Position numbers and translations under genes: made by a program. A stretch of 64,000 nucleotides of DNA from Manis javanica (lineage: Eukaryota > Chordata > Mammalia > Pholidota > Manidae): the NCBI RefSeq assembly GCF_040802235.1, contig NC_133167.1, positions 9,292,501-9,356,500 on the forward strand, read 5' to 3'. Positions within the stretch are counted from its first letter, which is position 1. Every line of letters begins with the position of its first letter. The notes under the pieces were generated by a model. That model was not told the DNA's origin, made no database searches, and saw nothing but the letters and a program-made list of their open reading frames with translations. Positions 48,241 to 61,044 of the stretch are shown here, piece after piece.

Positions 48241-48975
48241 GGGGTAATTTGCCTCAGGCTGGGAACATATTTTACAGGAGGTATCTTCTGAAATCTCCTG
48301 GGTCCCTGGTTAAAGTATAAATAAGTAAATAATATTACTCCAAATTCTTATTTCCCTAAGCCTTTAGGTATCTTCCCAAATCCTTAGATACCTTCCTCTA
48401 GATTGATACACCAAGGAACTTACAGCATTGCAACTTCATTCAGTATAAGCCACAGTTGTTTTCAAGAAAACTGTTAGGGTCACTTGCTACTCAAACTACT
48501 TCACTGAATCTAGACTATCTGAATTGTACACCACATCAATAAATTCAGCCCAATCCAATATTTTCATTTTTTTTCTGCCATAGTCTATCATCTTTAGGAT
48601 CCTTCCCATATACATTATCCAGGTTTCTTCCAATATAAATTGGCAACATTTAAAAGTCTTCTCATGTTGGAAGACCTCCAGCTAGCTCATACATTATTTC
48701 TGTCCTGCTGAAGCTTGCTGGGATTTGAGGCTGGCTTAAATCTAGGAACAGTGAGGAGTGGTGACGCTGAGTCTTTGTGAGATTCTTTATTCTCCCTGTA
48801 AGCAGCTACGTCAGCACCTTTGAATACAGTTCTTAAGGCAAGGGGGCTAATGTGCTCAGACAGGCAAGGAAGGGCCCCTGCTGCTGTCAAGGGTGGCATG
48901 TGGATCTTCAGTCTTCCTTTTCATATATCTACTATTAATTTTCAGAATCTCATTCCTTTGTCATCAAAGCCCTGA
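48241..48975. other. no gene recognised
   Basis: Could include further decayed ERVL, but nothing aligns. The 70-codon minus frame at 48687-48899 has no domain. Confidence 0.35.
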
Positions 48976-48979
48976 CCTC

Positions 48980-49634
48980 AACACAAGAGGCTCCAAAAAG
49001 ATTCTGAATTTAAGTTGTCTACCCATAAGCTCCTAGTTTTGAGTTTGGGGTTTAGAAATCTTGGCCCTTTGGCCACAGAAGATGAGGAATGTGTTCAGAG
49101 AAGTCGCAGAAGAGTTCTGGTCCTTGATGTGAGCCTCAGCCTGGAAATTTCCATCCCTGAGCCGATCTTCTTCCTTACCCTCCATTCGCTGGCCCACTCG
49201 GAAGCGACCAACCAGCCTCATAGCTCTTCATTCTTTATTAACTCCTGGAGCGATCTTGTCTTGCAGAGGCATTTATGTAGAATCAGGAGGTTGTGGTACT
49301 GTTGCAGAAGCTGGATTGGGTGGGAGAGAGCAATCATCAGGAAAGCTTCAGAGAACAGCTGGCGAAGGCTGGAGAATGTGACAGGATCCATCTGAAGCAG
49401 GGGAGTGGCACCTGACCCCTTTTGTAAGCAGTCAGGAAGCCCCTGTGAAGCTCATTCCTGCACACCTATCTGACCACTCGGCCTGATTTCCAAAGCTTAT
49501 GTGGCGGCAAGCTCTGACCTGGACCATATTGGATGGGTTACCCTGGAAAATGTAGTTCTTGGCCTTGAAGAGTATGGTGATAGGAGGACAACAGAAAATC
49601 CTGAATAAAGTCTAAAACTAAAAAAAAAAAAAAA
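48980..49634 (+). pseudogene. possible processed retrocopy (A-tailed), source unknown
   Basis: AATAAA at 49604-49609 is followed 10 nt later by A15 (49620-49634), the exact layout of a polyadenylated mRNA end. The 126-codon frame at 49015-49395 lies upstream but has no domain I recognise, so the copied part may be mostly untranslated region. No matching target-site duplication was found upstream. A genomic A-tract next to a chance AATAAA is the alternative. Confidence 0.35.
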
Positions 49635-50620
49635 TTTAGGGATACAAACATGTAATTTGGAAGAGAGAGCTAGGTGTTGTGTATGACTTCTTAGCAAAAT
49701 GCAAACAGGAGTAGAATGGTATATGGTAAGATACTGCTATTTATCTTATAAGCTTTGTAATACTATTTCATTTCTAAAAGCATGTGCAAATGTTACTTTA
49801 ATTTAAAAAGAAAGCTAAGGCAACAGTGCTAAAGGAGTATCATTTTTCAAGTAAATTAGAAGTTTTTAACCATGAAGATTTAAAACGTTCCTATGTAGAT
49901 TTAAAATGATTGTAGGACTTTTCCAAGAGAAATGGGGCATTCTGGTTGGTTGTGCAAGTGCAAGTTTGTCATGCTCAGAGAGAAGACATATATAGTGCAC
50001 TCCAGGGGCCCACATACTCACTTGGGACACATTGTACATGACATTTCTTCTGGTGAAGCCGTGGCAAGAGCAGGCAGCTCTTAACTGCAGTGGTGAAAGG
50101 TCAGGGGTCAGGTTCACCCCAAAGATGATCTTGGCTAGCTGTGCATAAAAAAGGATAATTTCTATTTTCCATGACAAGTTTTGGACCTAGTTTCACTGGA
50201 AGTTCCAGAGAGCTTACATTATTTGGATGGACATTAAGTGCTACAAGCAACTGTCAGCTTGAGGTTTTGTTGAAAATCAGAGCAGGGAGAACTTGGCTTT
50301 GATGCACAGAATATAGAAAGAACTGTATGTTAAATGATAACTGTCAAAGCTTGGAAACTCTTTTGTTTAAACACTCTTTTGGGAGAAGTGACTTTTGGGA
50401 TGGAATTTTTTGAATTTTATTGTGGTTGAAGATTTGTTTATACATAATAACCAAAAGTGGTCCAGAAAAGAAGTTAGTTTTCCAGAGAAGCAAAGCTACA
50501 CACTCTCCTGAGAGTGTACGCTTTGAACGTAGACTCTGAGAGCAGGTCGTTGTTACACCTTTTGCTGGTTGAATTTCCCCTGAATTGTTCCAGTTGAGCA
50601 TTGGTTTCTCTTGCTTAAAA
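49635..50620. other. no gene recognised
   Basis: Frames of about 100 codons on the minus strand (49866-50177, 50344-50637) have no domain. No named repeat. Confidence 0.35.
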
Positions 50621-50624
50621 TGAA

Positions 50625-50740
50625 CTTCCTGCCTCATAGTATTGTTGGGAGAATTAAAAGAACTTATAATGCATGTGAATTGTTTAACAGAGTCTCCAGT
50701 ACATAAAAATATTAGCTATCATTATTATGAATAGGTTTAG
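50625..50740 (+). repeat. MIR SINE, 3' part
   Basis: CTCATAGTATTGTTGGGAGA, AATTAAAAGAACTTATAATG and TTAGCTATCATTATTATG match the MIR 3' end. Confidence 0.7.
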
Positions 50741-51395
50741 ACTATTTTTTCAAAATGTGTCACACAAAGGGATGTTTATGCAATGGGAGGGAGTGTGTGT
50801 GAGTTTATAGGTGAGAGCTTCAGAAATTTAAAATTATGGTATGACAATATTTAGACTTTTATCTTTTGGTTTTCTTTGAAGGGTGGATAATTAAAAACAT
50901 TGTACAGTTGTTGAAAGGAATAAATAATATCAGGTATATAATCATTTTGTAAATCGGCAGAGACTCTAACACAAGATGCAAACAGCTCTTGCAGAGTTGC
51001 TGCAGATAGGATGAGAGCAGTAGCATCTTACTCTTTTCATTGTGCTCGGGACCCAAGATGGACAGCGCCATGGTCTTTCCCTTGGAGCTTGGGAGAGCTG
51101 GAGGGGGTGATGGTTTCAGCATCCTCGTGTTCCAAAGAACTGATGGAAAAATGTCGTGCTCATAGAATGTGTCCAAGAAAAACTACCTCTTAATATATAC
51201 TGTCATTATCATAAGGCAACACAATACAAGAATATGAATAAATATCAGGGTTCTCTTAGTCCAAGTTTTCTGTTTTACTGATGAACATGTGATACTTGCT
51301 CTAGGTTATGGAAAAGTTGTTCCCTAAGTCTGTACTAGAACGAAGGACTCCCCATTTCCAGTTCTTTCCTCTACTCCATGTGGATAATAACCTAT
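50741..51395. other. no gene recognised
   Basis: A 105-codon minus frame (50859-51176) shows no domain. No named repeat. Confidence 0.35.
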
Positions 51396-51767
51396 TGTAT
51401 TAATTTCTTAGCGATGCCATAATCAAATACCACAGACTAGGTGGCTTAAACAACAGAAATGTGCTTTCTCACAGTTTTGGAGGCTGGGAGTCCAAGGTCA
51501 AGGTGCTGGCAGGGGTAGTTTCTCCTGCTGCTTCTCTCATTGGCTTGTCAATAGCTGCTTTCTCTCTGTGTCTTCACTTGTTCTTTCCTCTATGCTGCAC
51601 ATCCGTGGTGTCTCTTCTTCCTCCTATAAGGATACTGGTCATCCTGGATTAAGGCCCACCCTTAAGACATCATTTAACCTTACCTCTTTAAAGGTCGAAA
51701 TGCAATTGCATTGGGTGTTACGGCTTCAACATATGAATTTGGGGGTAGGGACACAATTCGGTCCTTA
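51396..51767 (-). repeat. MaLR (MLT1/MST-type) LTR, antisense, near complete
   Basis: It opens TGTATTAATTTCTTAGCGAT, then AATACCACAGACTAGGTGGC, GTTTTGGAGGCTGGGAGTCC, TAAGGATACTGGTCATCCTG, and ends at the ACACAATTCGGTCCTTA block. This is the best preserved of the four MaLR copies. Confidence 0.88.
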
Positions 51768-52649
51768 AGAAATGCCCATGAAAGTATTGCTTTTTAAAAA
51801 TCGTTCTAATATTCTCCTAAATTGAAAGCTTTGCGGGATGTGTCTATGTCCAGATCTATGTCTATAGGCACATTATATCAGACCTACTCATCCAATTTGG
51901 GCACTTAAAATACAGGAACAAGGTCAATCCGCCAAAAAGAAGAAACAAAAATGATATTTTCAACACAACTCAAATGTTTAGTTCAACTGTAATTATCAGC
52001 AATCTTAGTTTGAAAGTAAGTAGGAATACATTTCAGGGTAAGTGGGGAAAGTCATGAATCATATTTCTTATCAAGGTTTTATCTTGGAACTAGTTTAATA
52101 GCAGTGAAAAATGCTTCTACATAAGTGTTTTCTGCATTCTTAAAGCTTGATTTTTCCAGGTACAGCCTTTATCAGAAAAGGAAATATCTGGATGGGGCAT
52201 GCTCCCAAGAAGCATAGCTGTAGGTAGAGATTATAGAGATAGAGATGCAGGTTCAGATAGAGAGAGAGAGAAATGTATAAGATACTTTTGTGTAGGTTTA
52301 TAATTATTGTTGTACAATAAAGCATTTTGTTCTTATTCATGAACCTAAAGAAGGCAAGTCCATCTCTTTTTACAAATTTATGTCCACAATGCAAGATAAG
52401 CTACCTGCAGAGTCTGCTAAGGCACAGAAATTGCAGGCTTATTTAAAAAGAAATACCGATAAGTAGTTTCACTGCTGAGAACCTCTTTTTTGCATGAAAG
52501 AACACAGTAGGTATTTTACATAAATATAATAATTATATTACAGTTGAAATGATAGAGTTTTGGTGATTTGGCCAGAGCTAACGCTAGGGTGTGGGTGGGC
52601 CCAGGAACCAGACGGGATTATCTGTCTCCAAAGGTAGGCAGAGCTCCTC
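51768..52649. other. no gene recognised
   Basis: A short GA-rich run lies at 52255-52271. AT-rich and unassigned otherwise. Confidence 0.35.
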
Positions 52650-52785
52650 CTGCCACAACACTTGGCCCCATTTTGCAGAACAGGAAACTAAAGGCCAGAG
52701 CAATGAGTACTTTTTAAAATTCAACTAATGAGGAAGTACTGGAGATAGAAATGGCAGCCAGGGTGCTTGACTCTCACTGACTGAG
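52650..52785 (-). repeat. MIR fragment, antisense
   Basis: CCCCATTTTGCAGAACAGGA, AACTAAAGGCCAGAGCAATG and ATGGCAGCCAGGGTGC blocks are present. Confidence 0.6.
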
Positions 52786-54550
52786 ATAGCATAATGCCCC
52801 AGACATTCTGCTCAGCTCTCAGCACTGCTGTTTATTGTTGACTCTCAGGGAGAAAGCAACAAGATATATTACAATAAAATAAGTATTGCTTGAACTTGCA
52901 TACATTTCTGGCAGGCTCCGGGCCATCTTTTGGAGCACAAGGATATCTAGGGGCATGCCTAGAGGTTAGGGGCTAGCAGAGAGAGCCTAGGGGACCATTG
53001 TGGCCCTGGCGGTAACCACACCAAAATGTTTGCTCTGGAACCAGGTGTCTGTCTTTGGGGTAGAAACTGTAAATGTAGCTATTGCACATGGTCTGTAGCC
53101 AGCAAGCAAGTGGTCACTCGGGTAAAACACAGAACACACTTGACCCATGTTCATAATGGGGATATTTATATTGGCTAGAACTGGACCTCGCCGAGCTACA
53201 AATGACCACTTACCTCTCACATCGTCTAAATCCATCCCATTGAAAACAAAGGTCTGAGGAGGACCAGTACCTTCTGAGTATGGAAATTTTTGTCTTTGGC
53301 CATGTTGAACACGTTGGACATTTTCTTTCCTCACACAGATCTCTCAGCTGGTACAGAGGGTCCCTCCTCTCCTTGGGTTCATCGCAAGCCACTGATATAT
53401 AAAACCAAAATCAAAACCAAATTCTTGGTGCCTTCCCCTGAAATATGATTCAGGGTAGTGCCATGGATGCTGACTTCTTTAAGTCACAGAAGACAGGTCG
53501 TTTTTGTCTAGGTGGAAGGTGAGAGGCAAGAAAGAACAGCTGAGAATCAGTGAGCACGCAACAATGCATACTAACCCTTGGGTTTGACCTTCTATGATTA
53601 AACATTACTCAGAACTGCAGCTGTCACAGAGAACTGTAACTGGTTTTCGCTGTGTTTTTCATTTTTTCCCCCCTTTCTTTGAGCTGCTCATCCTCTGATG
53701 GAGATACAGCAGGTAATGAGATTTTCACAAAACTGGCTGCTGGAAGAAGAGTTCCAGATCAAGTGCAGATGGGGACCACGGAGCGAGCCTGCAGTGGCTG
53801 GTCAGATGAACTTGGATCTGATTTCATCGACTTTGCTGTTTGCTTCTCCGTACAAGCCTTGTAATGTTTAAATGCTAAAGCAATGCCAGCATTTTCTTTA
53901 CTATTTAGACAAAAGAAATCCTAATGAGATATTTCTAAGCCTGCACATGAGTTTCCATAGCAATCTTTGCCTTGGAATAAAATTAGGATAAAGAACTCAA
54001 CTTTAAAATCTCAACTAAGCCAGAGCAACAGGTTTCTACAAGACAGATATTTCTGTCAGGAATACTGATTTGATTAAGTGTCCACAATAGAGAACTTTAT
54101 TTAGCAGTACCATCTGCAGCCATAATTAGTTTGAACTTGTGAAAATGAAGAGTTTGACTGGAGATGTGACATTAATTTCTCAGAAAGGAGAACTTCCTTA
54201 TTTTGCATGGATGAAAGCACAGAGATGTAATGAAAAGGCCTCACGGTACGGCTGCAGGAACTCATTAGGAACTTTAAAGGTCAACATGGGGAGGGAGGAA
54301 ACTGGAAAATTAACTTGGGACTGGGTGTTGAGTTAGTGAGGCAGCTTACTTAACACTTCACACCACTAACACAGCTGCTTTTCCTGTCGGAGCTAAGGGG
54401 ATGGCTTTCAGGTGAAGCCAGAAACTAGAGCTCCCCAAAGATGCAGAAGTGCTCACCGAGTATCTACGCCTCCTTGTGCACCTGGATCCCCAAGATGCAG
54501 ACATCTGAGCAGTGCTTCAGAAAAACAACTGACGGAGACCAGCTGGCTCT
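52786..54550. other. no gene established; one minus-strand ORF of interest
   Basis: A 115-codon minus frame (53334-52987) overlaps another (53392-53210). A GAG/GTAAGT donor-like site lies near 53218-53210, and an AATAAA lies at about 52837 on the minus strand. None has a recognisable domain. 54060-54260 is unique-looking. Confidence 0.3.
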
Positions 54551-54554
54551 CCAG

Positions 54555-54705
54555 CACTTCTTGAATTTGAATGTGCACAGCCATCACCTGGGAATCTTGT
54601 GAAAACGCAGATTCTCATTAGTCTAGGATGTTGTGGGGTGGAAGCTTGCATTGCTAGCAAAGTGGCGCTGGTCCCTGCTAGAATAACAATTTAGACCATT
54701 GGAAA
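54555..54705 (+). mobile_element. MER5A-type hAT-Charlie DNA transposon remnant
   Basis: AATGTGCACAGCCATCACCT, GGGAATCTTGTGAAAACGCA, GATTCTCATTAGTCTAGGAT and GCTGGTCCCTGCTAGAATAA are in MER5A order. No clear target duplication. Confidence 0.8.
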
Positions 54706-55270
54706 TAAGACGCGGAGGCTCATCTCTGCCTGCTCCTTCCCAGCCCTTATCCCAGTCATAAAGTAGGCAAGAGAACACCTTCTCCGTCACCAATTTTCAC
54801 TCACTTCCTGTTCTTCCTGCCCCTGCGTCATTTCCTGTCTATGGTTTCCTGGGGGCCCCGCATCTGTAGGGATGGAGGGACAGGACAGTATGAAAGGATC
54901 ACATGTGGTGATTTGCCCCAACTGAAAAGAACCCTCCCGAGGAATACTCACAGCCCATTTATTTTCCCTGAGAAAACAGATGACAAAGTGTGTTTTTACG
55001 TGTGTCTGGGGACATACATTATCATTTTTGGCTCTAATCCCACATGCCGGAATTCACCAGGACATCATTCTTGACCACTCCCAGTAGCAAGAAATTCTTA
55101 CTCTCCCTGTAATATAACAAACTAAAGTTAAGATGTTGTATTCATTGAACTGTTTGTCATTAAAGCAAATCACTACCTTAAGGAAGACATACTTCCTTTT
55201 TTTTTAAAAATAATGGCTAAACCTGGTATCTAAGATCTGAACGTATGAAAGAAACCGGTTATCTGCTTGA
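54706..55270. other. no gene recognised
   Basis: Short frame at 54841-55074 with no domain. No named repeat. Confidence 0.35.
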
Positions 55271-55274
55271 CTTT

Positions 55275-55385
55275 CTACCAGATTGGAATTCAGATCTGGC
55301 TTTTGTTCCTCACTCAGTCTATCACTTTGTGACCTAGGAGCAAACCATTCAGTTTTTCTGTGCCTGTTTCCCATGCTACACTTTG
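55275..55385 (+). repeat. MIR fragment
   Basis: TCAGATCTGGCTTTTGTTCC, CACTTTGTGACCTAGGAGCA and 'TCAGTTTTTCTGTGCCTGTT' match the MIR middle part. Confidence 0.6.
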
Positions 55386-55705
55386 GAGGTTGGTCCGGGT
55401 GATCGGTGAGGTGTAGCTACAATTCTGTAGTCCTAGTAAATGCAGGAATTGTGTCAATAGACTGTAAGAGTCCATTTCATTTTTGCCACCAGTGTATGTT
55501 TGGAAAATCACTTAATTTTTGCCTCCTTAGTTTCCACATCCAGGCTGAGGACTTAATTAGAGCATATATAGCTGAATGAGAGATCAGTTAATTCTAGTCT
55601 TATTGTTTGATAATTGCTTTCTTAATTTTGTGAGAATTCTTCCATTTTGGGGAGAAATGTGCAGAGGTAGGAATTATATGGTGCAGTAATCTCTGCTAAG
55701 AGACT

Positions 55706-56850
55706 TTACTTTTTAAAAATAGCAGCTTTATTGGCATATAATTCTCAAACCACATAGTCACATAGTTCACCCTTGTAAAGTGTGCAATTCAATGGTTTTA
55801 AAGTATTTTCACAGAGTTGTATAACCATCAGCATACTCAGTTTTAGAACATTTCATCAACCCACAAGGAAATGCCATACCCGTTAGCAGTCACTACCCAT
55901 TTCCCCTCAAATCCCCACCATCCTGGCCCCCACGCCATCACTCATCCATTTTCTGTGACTATGGATTTGTCTATTCTGGACATTTCATATAAATAGCATT
56001 ATACAACTTGTGGTCTTTTGCGACTGGCTCCTTTCACTTAGCATGATGTTTTCAAGGTTCATCCATGTTGTAGTATCAATCAGCATTTCATTCCTTTTTA
56101 TTGCCAAATAATATACTCAAAGACATGGATGTACTGCATTTAACTCACCAGTTTATTCACTGATGGACATTTGGGATTATTTCCACTTTTGGTTATCATA
56201 AATAATACTGTTATGAGCAAAATAATGCTATAATGCTATATGTGTTTCTGCATGGACATGTTCTTATTTCTCTCATTTAGATACCTAGGAGTGAAACTGC
56301 CCAGTCATACCTATGTTTAAACTTTTAAGGAACTACCAGACTATTTCCAAGGAGGCTGCCCCATTTCACATTCCCACCAGCAGTGCACAAAGGTTACAAA
56401 ATCTCCACACCCTTGACAACACTTGTTATTGTCTATCTTTTGTATTATCGTCAACCTAGTAAATGTTAAGTGGTATCTCACTGTAGGTTTTTTTTTTTAT
56501 GCATTTCCCTGATGGTGCATGATGTTAAGAATATTTTCATGGGATTATTGGTCATTTCCTGGGATTATTGTATATCTTCTTCATAGAAATGTCTATTCAG
56601 GTTACTTGCTTACTTTGAATGAGGTTGTTTGTCTTTTTTTTATTGAGTTGTAAGAGTTCTTTATATATTCTAGACATGAGTTCCCTATCAGTTGTATGAC
56701 TTGCAAGTATTTTCTCTCAGACTGAGGACTGTCTTTTTGCTTTGGTGATGATGTCCTTTGAAGCACAAAGGTTTTTCACTCTGATGAAGTCCAATTTATC
56801 TATTTTTCCTTTTGATGCCATATCTGAGAAACCATTGCACAAAGATATGT
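55706..56850 (-). repeat. old L1 (L1M-type) 3' end, antisense, about 1.1 kb
   Basis: It shows a continuous antisense L1M order: AGTGTGCAATTCAATGGTTT, TTTCACTTAGCATGATGTTT, TGATGGACATTTGGGATTAT, TTCCCACCAGCAGTGCACAA, TTCTTTATATATTCTAGACA, then the 3' part of ORF2 to the CCTTTTGATGCCATATCTGA block. No frame is kept. Confidence 0.9.
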
Positions 56851-57834
56851 ACCTACAAAGAACTCTTACTCTTGATGGAAACATTTTAAAAAATACCTAA
56901 AAATATTCAGAATTCCAGAAACTAGTATAAACATGTAAGTTGATAAACAATTTGGAGCAGTTTTGACAGAAGGACAGCAGGCCACTTGGGGAATTTTCAT
57001 ATCTGTAGGCCATACGGCACTTTGTCCATTCTCTCTGTCACATCGTGAGACCAGATTGCAAAAACACATTACAGATGTAAGTGTTTAATTATTTGGGGAA
57101 CAACTTACCTCCCAAGGAATATAAGTTGGCTGGAAAACATGCTGAGCTCAGAATTCATGAAGCAGGATTCTCGTGGGCTTCTTCCCCGCGAGTGGTCCAT
57201 TCTGAAAATCATAATGGTGTCTAACACTTACTGAATATTTTGAAGAACTTAATTAACTTACAAACAGCCAGATGTTCATTTAATCCTGCCCTCTCTCTTG
57301 AAATCTCTTAGACTTCTGTACATAATACCTTATTAATTCAAATTGTGGGCATTGTATCTCATGGTGCTTTATATTAGCTAAACCAAATGAAATGCTTTGA
57401 ATAAAAATCAAAGTCCCTTCTATTTTTTAAGTATTGAAAGCTTTTCTTCTGACTTGCAAATGTATGCTTTAATATCCCAAAAGCCAGAAAATGGATTTTC
57501 TTTACTATGAAAATGGTACTATAACAACATTAAAGAAGAAAACTAAACATTTCCTTATCTCACCACCTGGATGAAATCTTTCATTTTTCACATTCTCTTC
57601 CACTCTTTGCTTCATACATGTATATGCTTACTCACCACAGTGAATACATTATTTTCAAACAATGTTTTAGGGTATTGCTTTTCCAGTACACCAATGCAGA
57701 GAGAGGCTGGTATCTACATGTGTAAGAGGGTCCCTATATTTACAAAGTGACTTTCCTCAAGTCAGCAGTGTCCTATTTTTAGAGGTAGATTCAAAGTGTG
57801 AGTTATATCTTATCACATTTTCTGCCCTCTTACC
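56851..57834. other. no gene recognised
   Basis: AT-rich with short frames only, and no named repeat. Confidence 0.35.
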
Positions 57835-58340
57835 TTTTCCAAACAGGGAATGTCACCGCCATATCTTCCCTTGGGCCGTGTAGTTTGGCCCCTGGCTACC
57901 TCTCAGGTTCCCTCCCACACCACCCCTCTCTGGCTGGCTCTGTTCCAGACACGGTGGCCAAGACCTGTCTCTCCTCAGAGCTTTACACCCACTGTCCCTT
58001 CGACTGGGAGCTCTCTGTGCCTGGATCTCACACATGGGGCTCCTTGTCCTTCACGTCTCAGCTAAACATCAGCTCAGGGAGAAGTTATCATCCCCTCGTC
58101 TCACCACATCGCATCCCTCTGTCTCGTTTCTTTCATAGTGCTTATTTTTGTCCATGAGAATCTATCATCTAAAATCTGATATTTGCATGTACTTATTTGT
58201 TTATTGTCTGTTGTCCCTTTGCTGACAAATGGGTGTCTCATGAGGCAGAAAGACAGACTTTTTCTCCATCACCAACTGGTAACTACTACCACACCGGATA
58301 TCGTAAGCCCTCCATAAATATCTACTGAATGAGTAAAGGA
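57835..58340 (+). repeat. L2 LINE 3' end
   Basis: AGCTCAGGGAGAAGTTATCA, TGCTTATTTTTGTCCATGAG, TTTATTGTCTGTTGTCCCTT and CCTCCATAAATATCTACTGA form the L2 3' terminus. The 119-codon frame at 57798-58157 is a chance reading of it. Confidence 0.8.
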
Positions 58341-59945
58341 GTAAAATCATATTCACAAGCAAGGCTTCTTTCCGTGCTAGTGTCTTTTCCTCCTTACTTT
58401 CCCTTCTGAACTGTGTAGGACTAGAATATTTCTGTTTTTATGTTTTGTAATAGGTGTGAAAAAACAGTCAAAAAGGAAAACATTGAAAAATACATGGGTG
58501 GAGGGAAGTGAGGGTAACACATACATAATGTCTTTGAGGAAAATGTCTTGTGTTAACATGACCAGAAAGCATTCCTTTGGGAAACGTTTTTCAGTATCTT
58601 TAGTGAGACAAAACTATGCTATGAACTATGTTAATAGCAACTTTCTTGATGGATGGATGGTTGGCCTCAATCCTGCTTGTGGTATAATATAATATGCTGT
58701 TTTGATATCATGTGGTGCATTTTCTGCCTGTTTTTGAACCTAGAGAAAAATTGCCCAGTGGTAAGAGGAAGAAAGAAGAACTCTAATACTTTGCAAACTT
58801 GACGGCAAAGGTAAACAAAGACCACTGTGACTGGTATGAAAAGGGACGGAAGCTCTAAGAGCAAAGTAGATGGTTATTGTCTCTGAAAACCGAGTTGGAG
58901 AGCCATTTCATGCCGAGGTTGAGTCTCATGAAACTGAATTGTTCCCTTTATGCCAATTTGAACCTCAAACTATGTAGGTTAATGTGCTGCCATGCTAAAT
59001 CAACCAGATCGCTCATGGGAAAAAACATTACGTACATAAAAAATGGAAGAAAGTGTCTTGGCCAAATGAACTGAAAAAAATATCCAGAAGTAAGATCTTT
59101 CCCCTTCAAAGAACTGTGTCTCTTTCCTTTCGCCTGGGGACACAACTGCCCTTTGAACAAAATGATCACCTTGGCATTTACCTCGGGAGTTCTTGCTAGC
59201 GCTGACTATTTTTTCCCTAGCATCCGGTCAGCCTTTTCTGCAGCCCTATTTAGGCTCTTCAGGAGGCTGAGGGATGGGCTGTAAGAGAATTCTCTAGGTG
59301 TCTGTTTCATCTTTCATTTCCAAGTAGGAAATCCTCCGCAGCAGGAAGCACCCTGCAGAGATGGGAGAATAAATGGCAAATTATAGGTCTACCTGCTAGG
59401 CTCTGACGCTCAGTTTTTGTCAAGGTGGCAGCTGGGGATCAGGGAACACTTTATGGGGGGCGGGTAGGGGGGGTGCGCGGAGGGGAAGCAAGGGGAAGGA
59501 GGAGGGGAGAGGTATGTACAGCCAGAGGCAGCTTGTCGGATTTTGAAAAGTAACCATTTTCTTATGTTCTTGAGCACAAGATATTTCAGTTCTAAACGAG
59601 CACGTGTGGTAGAAATTTAAAAAGGGTGAATGAACATGGAAGGAGAGGAAGAGAGAAAGAAATAGTGAACTACAAGGCAGTTGCTGGTAAACTGAACCGC
59701 TCACAGAAAGGAAGACCCCCTCCCAGTTCAGAGAGCGCGACACACCATGGGAGGAACAGAGAGTGTAGCCAACGCGTTGAAAACAAATGCAAATTTCTTC
59801 CCTTGTTAGAAGAATTCCTACTGTTTCCATGAGTCATTTATTTACAGTCCTATATCTATGTAACTATACCCTAAAATCCTGAGTTACCATAAAATATTTG
59901 AATATAGTCCTAATATTGAACTTGTGCAATTGTTCATTGTGTAAC
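58341..59945. other. no gene recognised; G-rich tract inside
   Basis: Frames up to 136 codons (59420-59830, minus) have low-complexity content and no domain. A G-run cluster at 59455-59515 is listed separately. Confidence 0.35.
59455..59515 (+). other. G-quadruplex-prone tract
   Basis: Successive G-runs (G6, G3, G7, then G4, G4, G4) have short loops on the plus strand, with three of the first runs only 1-2 nt apart. It is purine-rich to 59511. Confidence 0.7.
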
Positions 59946-59949
59946 AGGT

Positions 59950-60085
59950 GTTGTTTTAAATGTCTTGTATCACACTCATTTATTTCTCAAAAGCTTCTTA
60001 TGAAGTAGGTGCTATTATTAGCTCCATTTTATAGATGAGAACATTGAGTCATGAAATACATGAGGAATTTACTCAAAAGGGGTAA
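59950..60085 (-). repeat. MIR fragment, antisense
   Basis: TCTTATGAAGTAGGTGCTAT, TCCATTTTATAGATGAGAAC and ATTGAGTCATGAAATACATG follow antisense MIR order. Confidence 0.75.
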
Positions 60086-60089
60086 AGAA

Positions 60090-60479
60090 GTCTCTAGGAA
60101 TAGACTTGAGTGTTAGAAGATAGAGGACATTATTAGAGACAAGAAATTTGACATTGTTGCAATAATATTATGGACAAGAAAGTGAGCTCTGGAGACTTGA
60201 ATTAATTCTTGAAATTTGCTAGGCACCCGATTTCTTTTTCTGCTTTGACTGGCAATGTTAGAAAGGGTTGTTTCTTAGAGTGTCCTTTGTCATACCTAAG
60301 TGAAAAAAGTGACCATCCAGTTTTTTCTTTTCTTTTTTTTGGTGGGGAGGAGGCTTGCTTGTTTGAAAAACAGACCCCGCAGAGTACCCGGTGCTTGGCC
60401 ACGCCCATTCAGGAGCAAATTAAATAGCTTTTCCCTTTAGGGAGAAGGACATCAGTGGATGTTTCCAGGGTCGTAATCC
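60090..60479. other. no gene recognised
   Basis: Frames at 60202-60427 on both strands mirror each other. No domain or repeat. Confidence 0.35.
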
Positions 60480-60795
60480 AGAGGAATCAGTGATTTATTC
60501 ACTCATTTACTCATAAACTGATGTTTGGATACTTACTATGCATTGGACACTCTTCTAGACGCTAGGAATAAAAAGATAAATAACATTAAAATATTTTTAA
60601 GTGTTGCAATCTGTTCCCTTAAAGAGCTCAGTTCACTGAGGGGATAGAGACTTGGCAACATAAAATCACAGTACCAACTGGTGAGTGTTGCCACAGATGT
60701 GTGCGGGAGCATGGACGGAGGACGAAGAGCATCTGACCTTACAGGAGGGTCAGGCTGGAAATGAGGGGCAGAAGGCACTTCAGGAAGTCAGGGCA
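60480..60795 (+). repeat. ancient repeat family X (5' part)
   Basis: ATTTATTCACTCATTTACTC, TACTTACTATGCATTGGACA, TTAAAGAGCTCAGTTCACTG and the GGCACTTCAGGAAGTCAGGG block are in family order. Confidence 0.6.
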
Positions 60796-61044
60796 ATAGA
60801 GGAAAAGGCACCCATGGGAGCCCATGTCCAATGATAAGAAGTCAGTTAAAAAGGACTCAGGGTGATTTTGGAGGTGACTCATCTATTGTTAATGCTAAAC
60901 ATGACCTTCTAGAGCCCGACCTGTTTGTTCTGTTATATAAAAAACTGTATTCAAGACCTCCTCCTTTCTCCACTATTCCTTATCACTGAGACAAACCTGG
61001 ACTGTTCCTTCCCTTCCCCACATCTGCGGGGATAAAATATGCTG

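Noticed and set aside
57798-58157. 119-codon plus-strand frame
   Set aside because: Lies in an L2 3' region; chance opening.
59420-59830. 136-codon minus-strand frame
   Set aside because: Low-complexity Pro/Leu/Phe/Ser content arising from the G-rich and GA-rich plus strand; no domain.
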